This document shows, piece after piece, positions 63,820 through 64,000 of a stretch of DNA of 64,000 bases (position 1 is its first letter; the number at the start of each line of letters is the position of its first letter). Under the pieces are notes generated by a model that was not told the DNA's origin, searched no databases, and saw only the letters and a program-made list of their open reading frames with translations. The stretch is from assembly GCA_027943245.1 (NCBI GenBank), contig JANDJZ010000023.1:62001-126000 (forward strand), given 5' to 3'. The position numbers and the translations under genes were made by a program. The stretch comes from Acanthamoeba sp. SK_2022b. Lineage: Eukaryota; Discosea; Longamoebia; Acanthamoebidae.

Positions 63820-64000
63820 ATGGAAGGAAACAGCAGCGGTGGGGCACAGCTGCGGCAGCGGCCAGGCAAAGACGCCAAGAAGCATAACAAAAACCAAGGT
63901 GGAGGAATACACATTAGACGGGTGGAGAAGGGCAGCGCTGAGAACGCATCGGGCACCACGAACATCAAACATAAACAGAATACGCCACGGTCAAACAGTA
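63820..64000 (+). CDS. Possible 5' end of a further plus-strand gene (partial)
   Basis: From ATG 63820 a frame stays open to the window edge (60 codons): MEGNSSGGAQLRQRPGKDAK, then a basic and polar stretch rich in Asn, Lys and Gly. It looks like a disordered N-terminus. A minus-strand frame also covers the region but is hydrophobic and less convincing. No domain is visible. Confidence 0.35.
   Translation, partial: MEGNSSGGAQLRQRPGKDAKKHNKNQGGGIHIRRVEKGSAENASGTTNIKHKQNTPRSNS

Noticed and set aside
63670..63972. Minus-strand frames at the right edge (hydrophobic, about 100 codons)
   Set aside because: They overlap the 3' end of the EttA-type gene and show no family features. The plus-strand frame from 63820 is at least as plausible.

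Overview
The window looks like nuclear DNA of a free-living amoeba, most likely Acanthamoeba or a close relative. The genes are GC-rich, densely packed on both strands and cut by many short introns. Most introns are GT-AG and 60-300 bases long, and several carry long (GT)n/(CA)n tracts. The gene content is eukaryotic: senataxin-type helicase, neurobeachin-type scaffold, AFG2-type AAA ATPase, RasGEF and a nucleoporin N-terminus. No bacterial operons, CRISPR arrays, rRNA or tRNA genes were recognised. Exon edges were worked out by eye from reading frame and splice consensus. Gene spans are therefore firmer than individual exons.

Layout. Bases 1-142 hold the tail of a plus-strand gene. From 495 to 33299 almost everything is on the minus strand: a multi-pass membrane protein (495-2665), a very long neurobeachin-like protein (3199-12785), a DUF4291 protein (13294-14471), a small secreted protein (15057-15914), an intronless adenylation-carrier-ankyrin protein (16030-19362), a family A DNA polymerase of the POLN/POLQ type (19384-24212) and a Sen1/senataxin helicase (24318-33299). 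A RXYLT1/exostosin-like glycosyltransferase (33443-34983) runs the other way from a short shared promoter.

Bases 35000-42500 form an island of visibly lower GC. It has internal direct and inverted duplications and pieces of a decayed element encoding the DUF7869-type domain, and I see no intact gene in it. After it come a SAM-dependent methyltransferase (42670-43716) and a saposin-acid sphingomyelinase (43775-46640).

Bases 46822-53170 hold the most striking pair. A LOV-SAM-PB1-PAS blue-light receptor with an apparent N-myristoylation start (minus strand) lies head to head with a RasGEF that carries its own SAM domain and a PB1-like C-terminus (plus strand). The shared interaction domains and shared promoter region suggest, but do not prove, a light-to-Ras signalling module.

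The right end holds a cystathionine gamma-lyase-type PLP enzyme (53283-55114), an AFG2/SPATA5-type AAA ATPase (55236-59120), a GNAT acetyltransferase (59181-59867), a truncated Nup93 N-terminal gene (60006-60696), a bacterial-type EttA ABC-F protein with a likely mitochondrial presequence (60775-63677), and the possible start of another gene (63820-64000).
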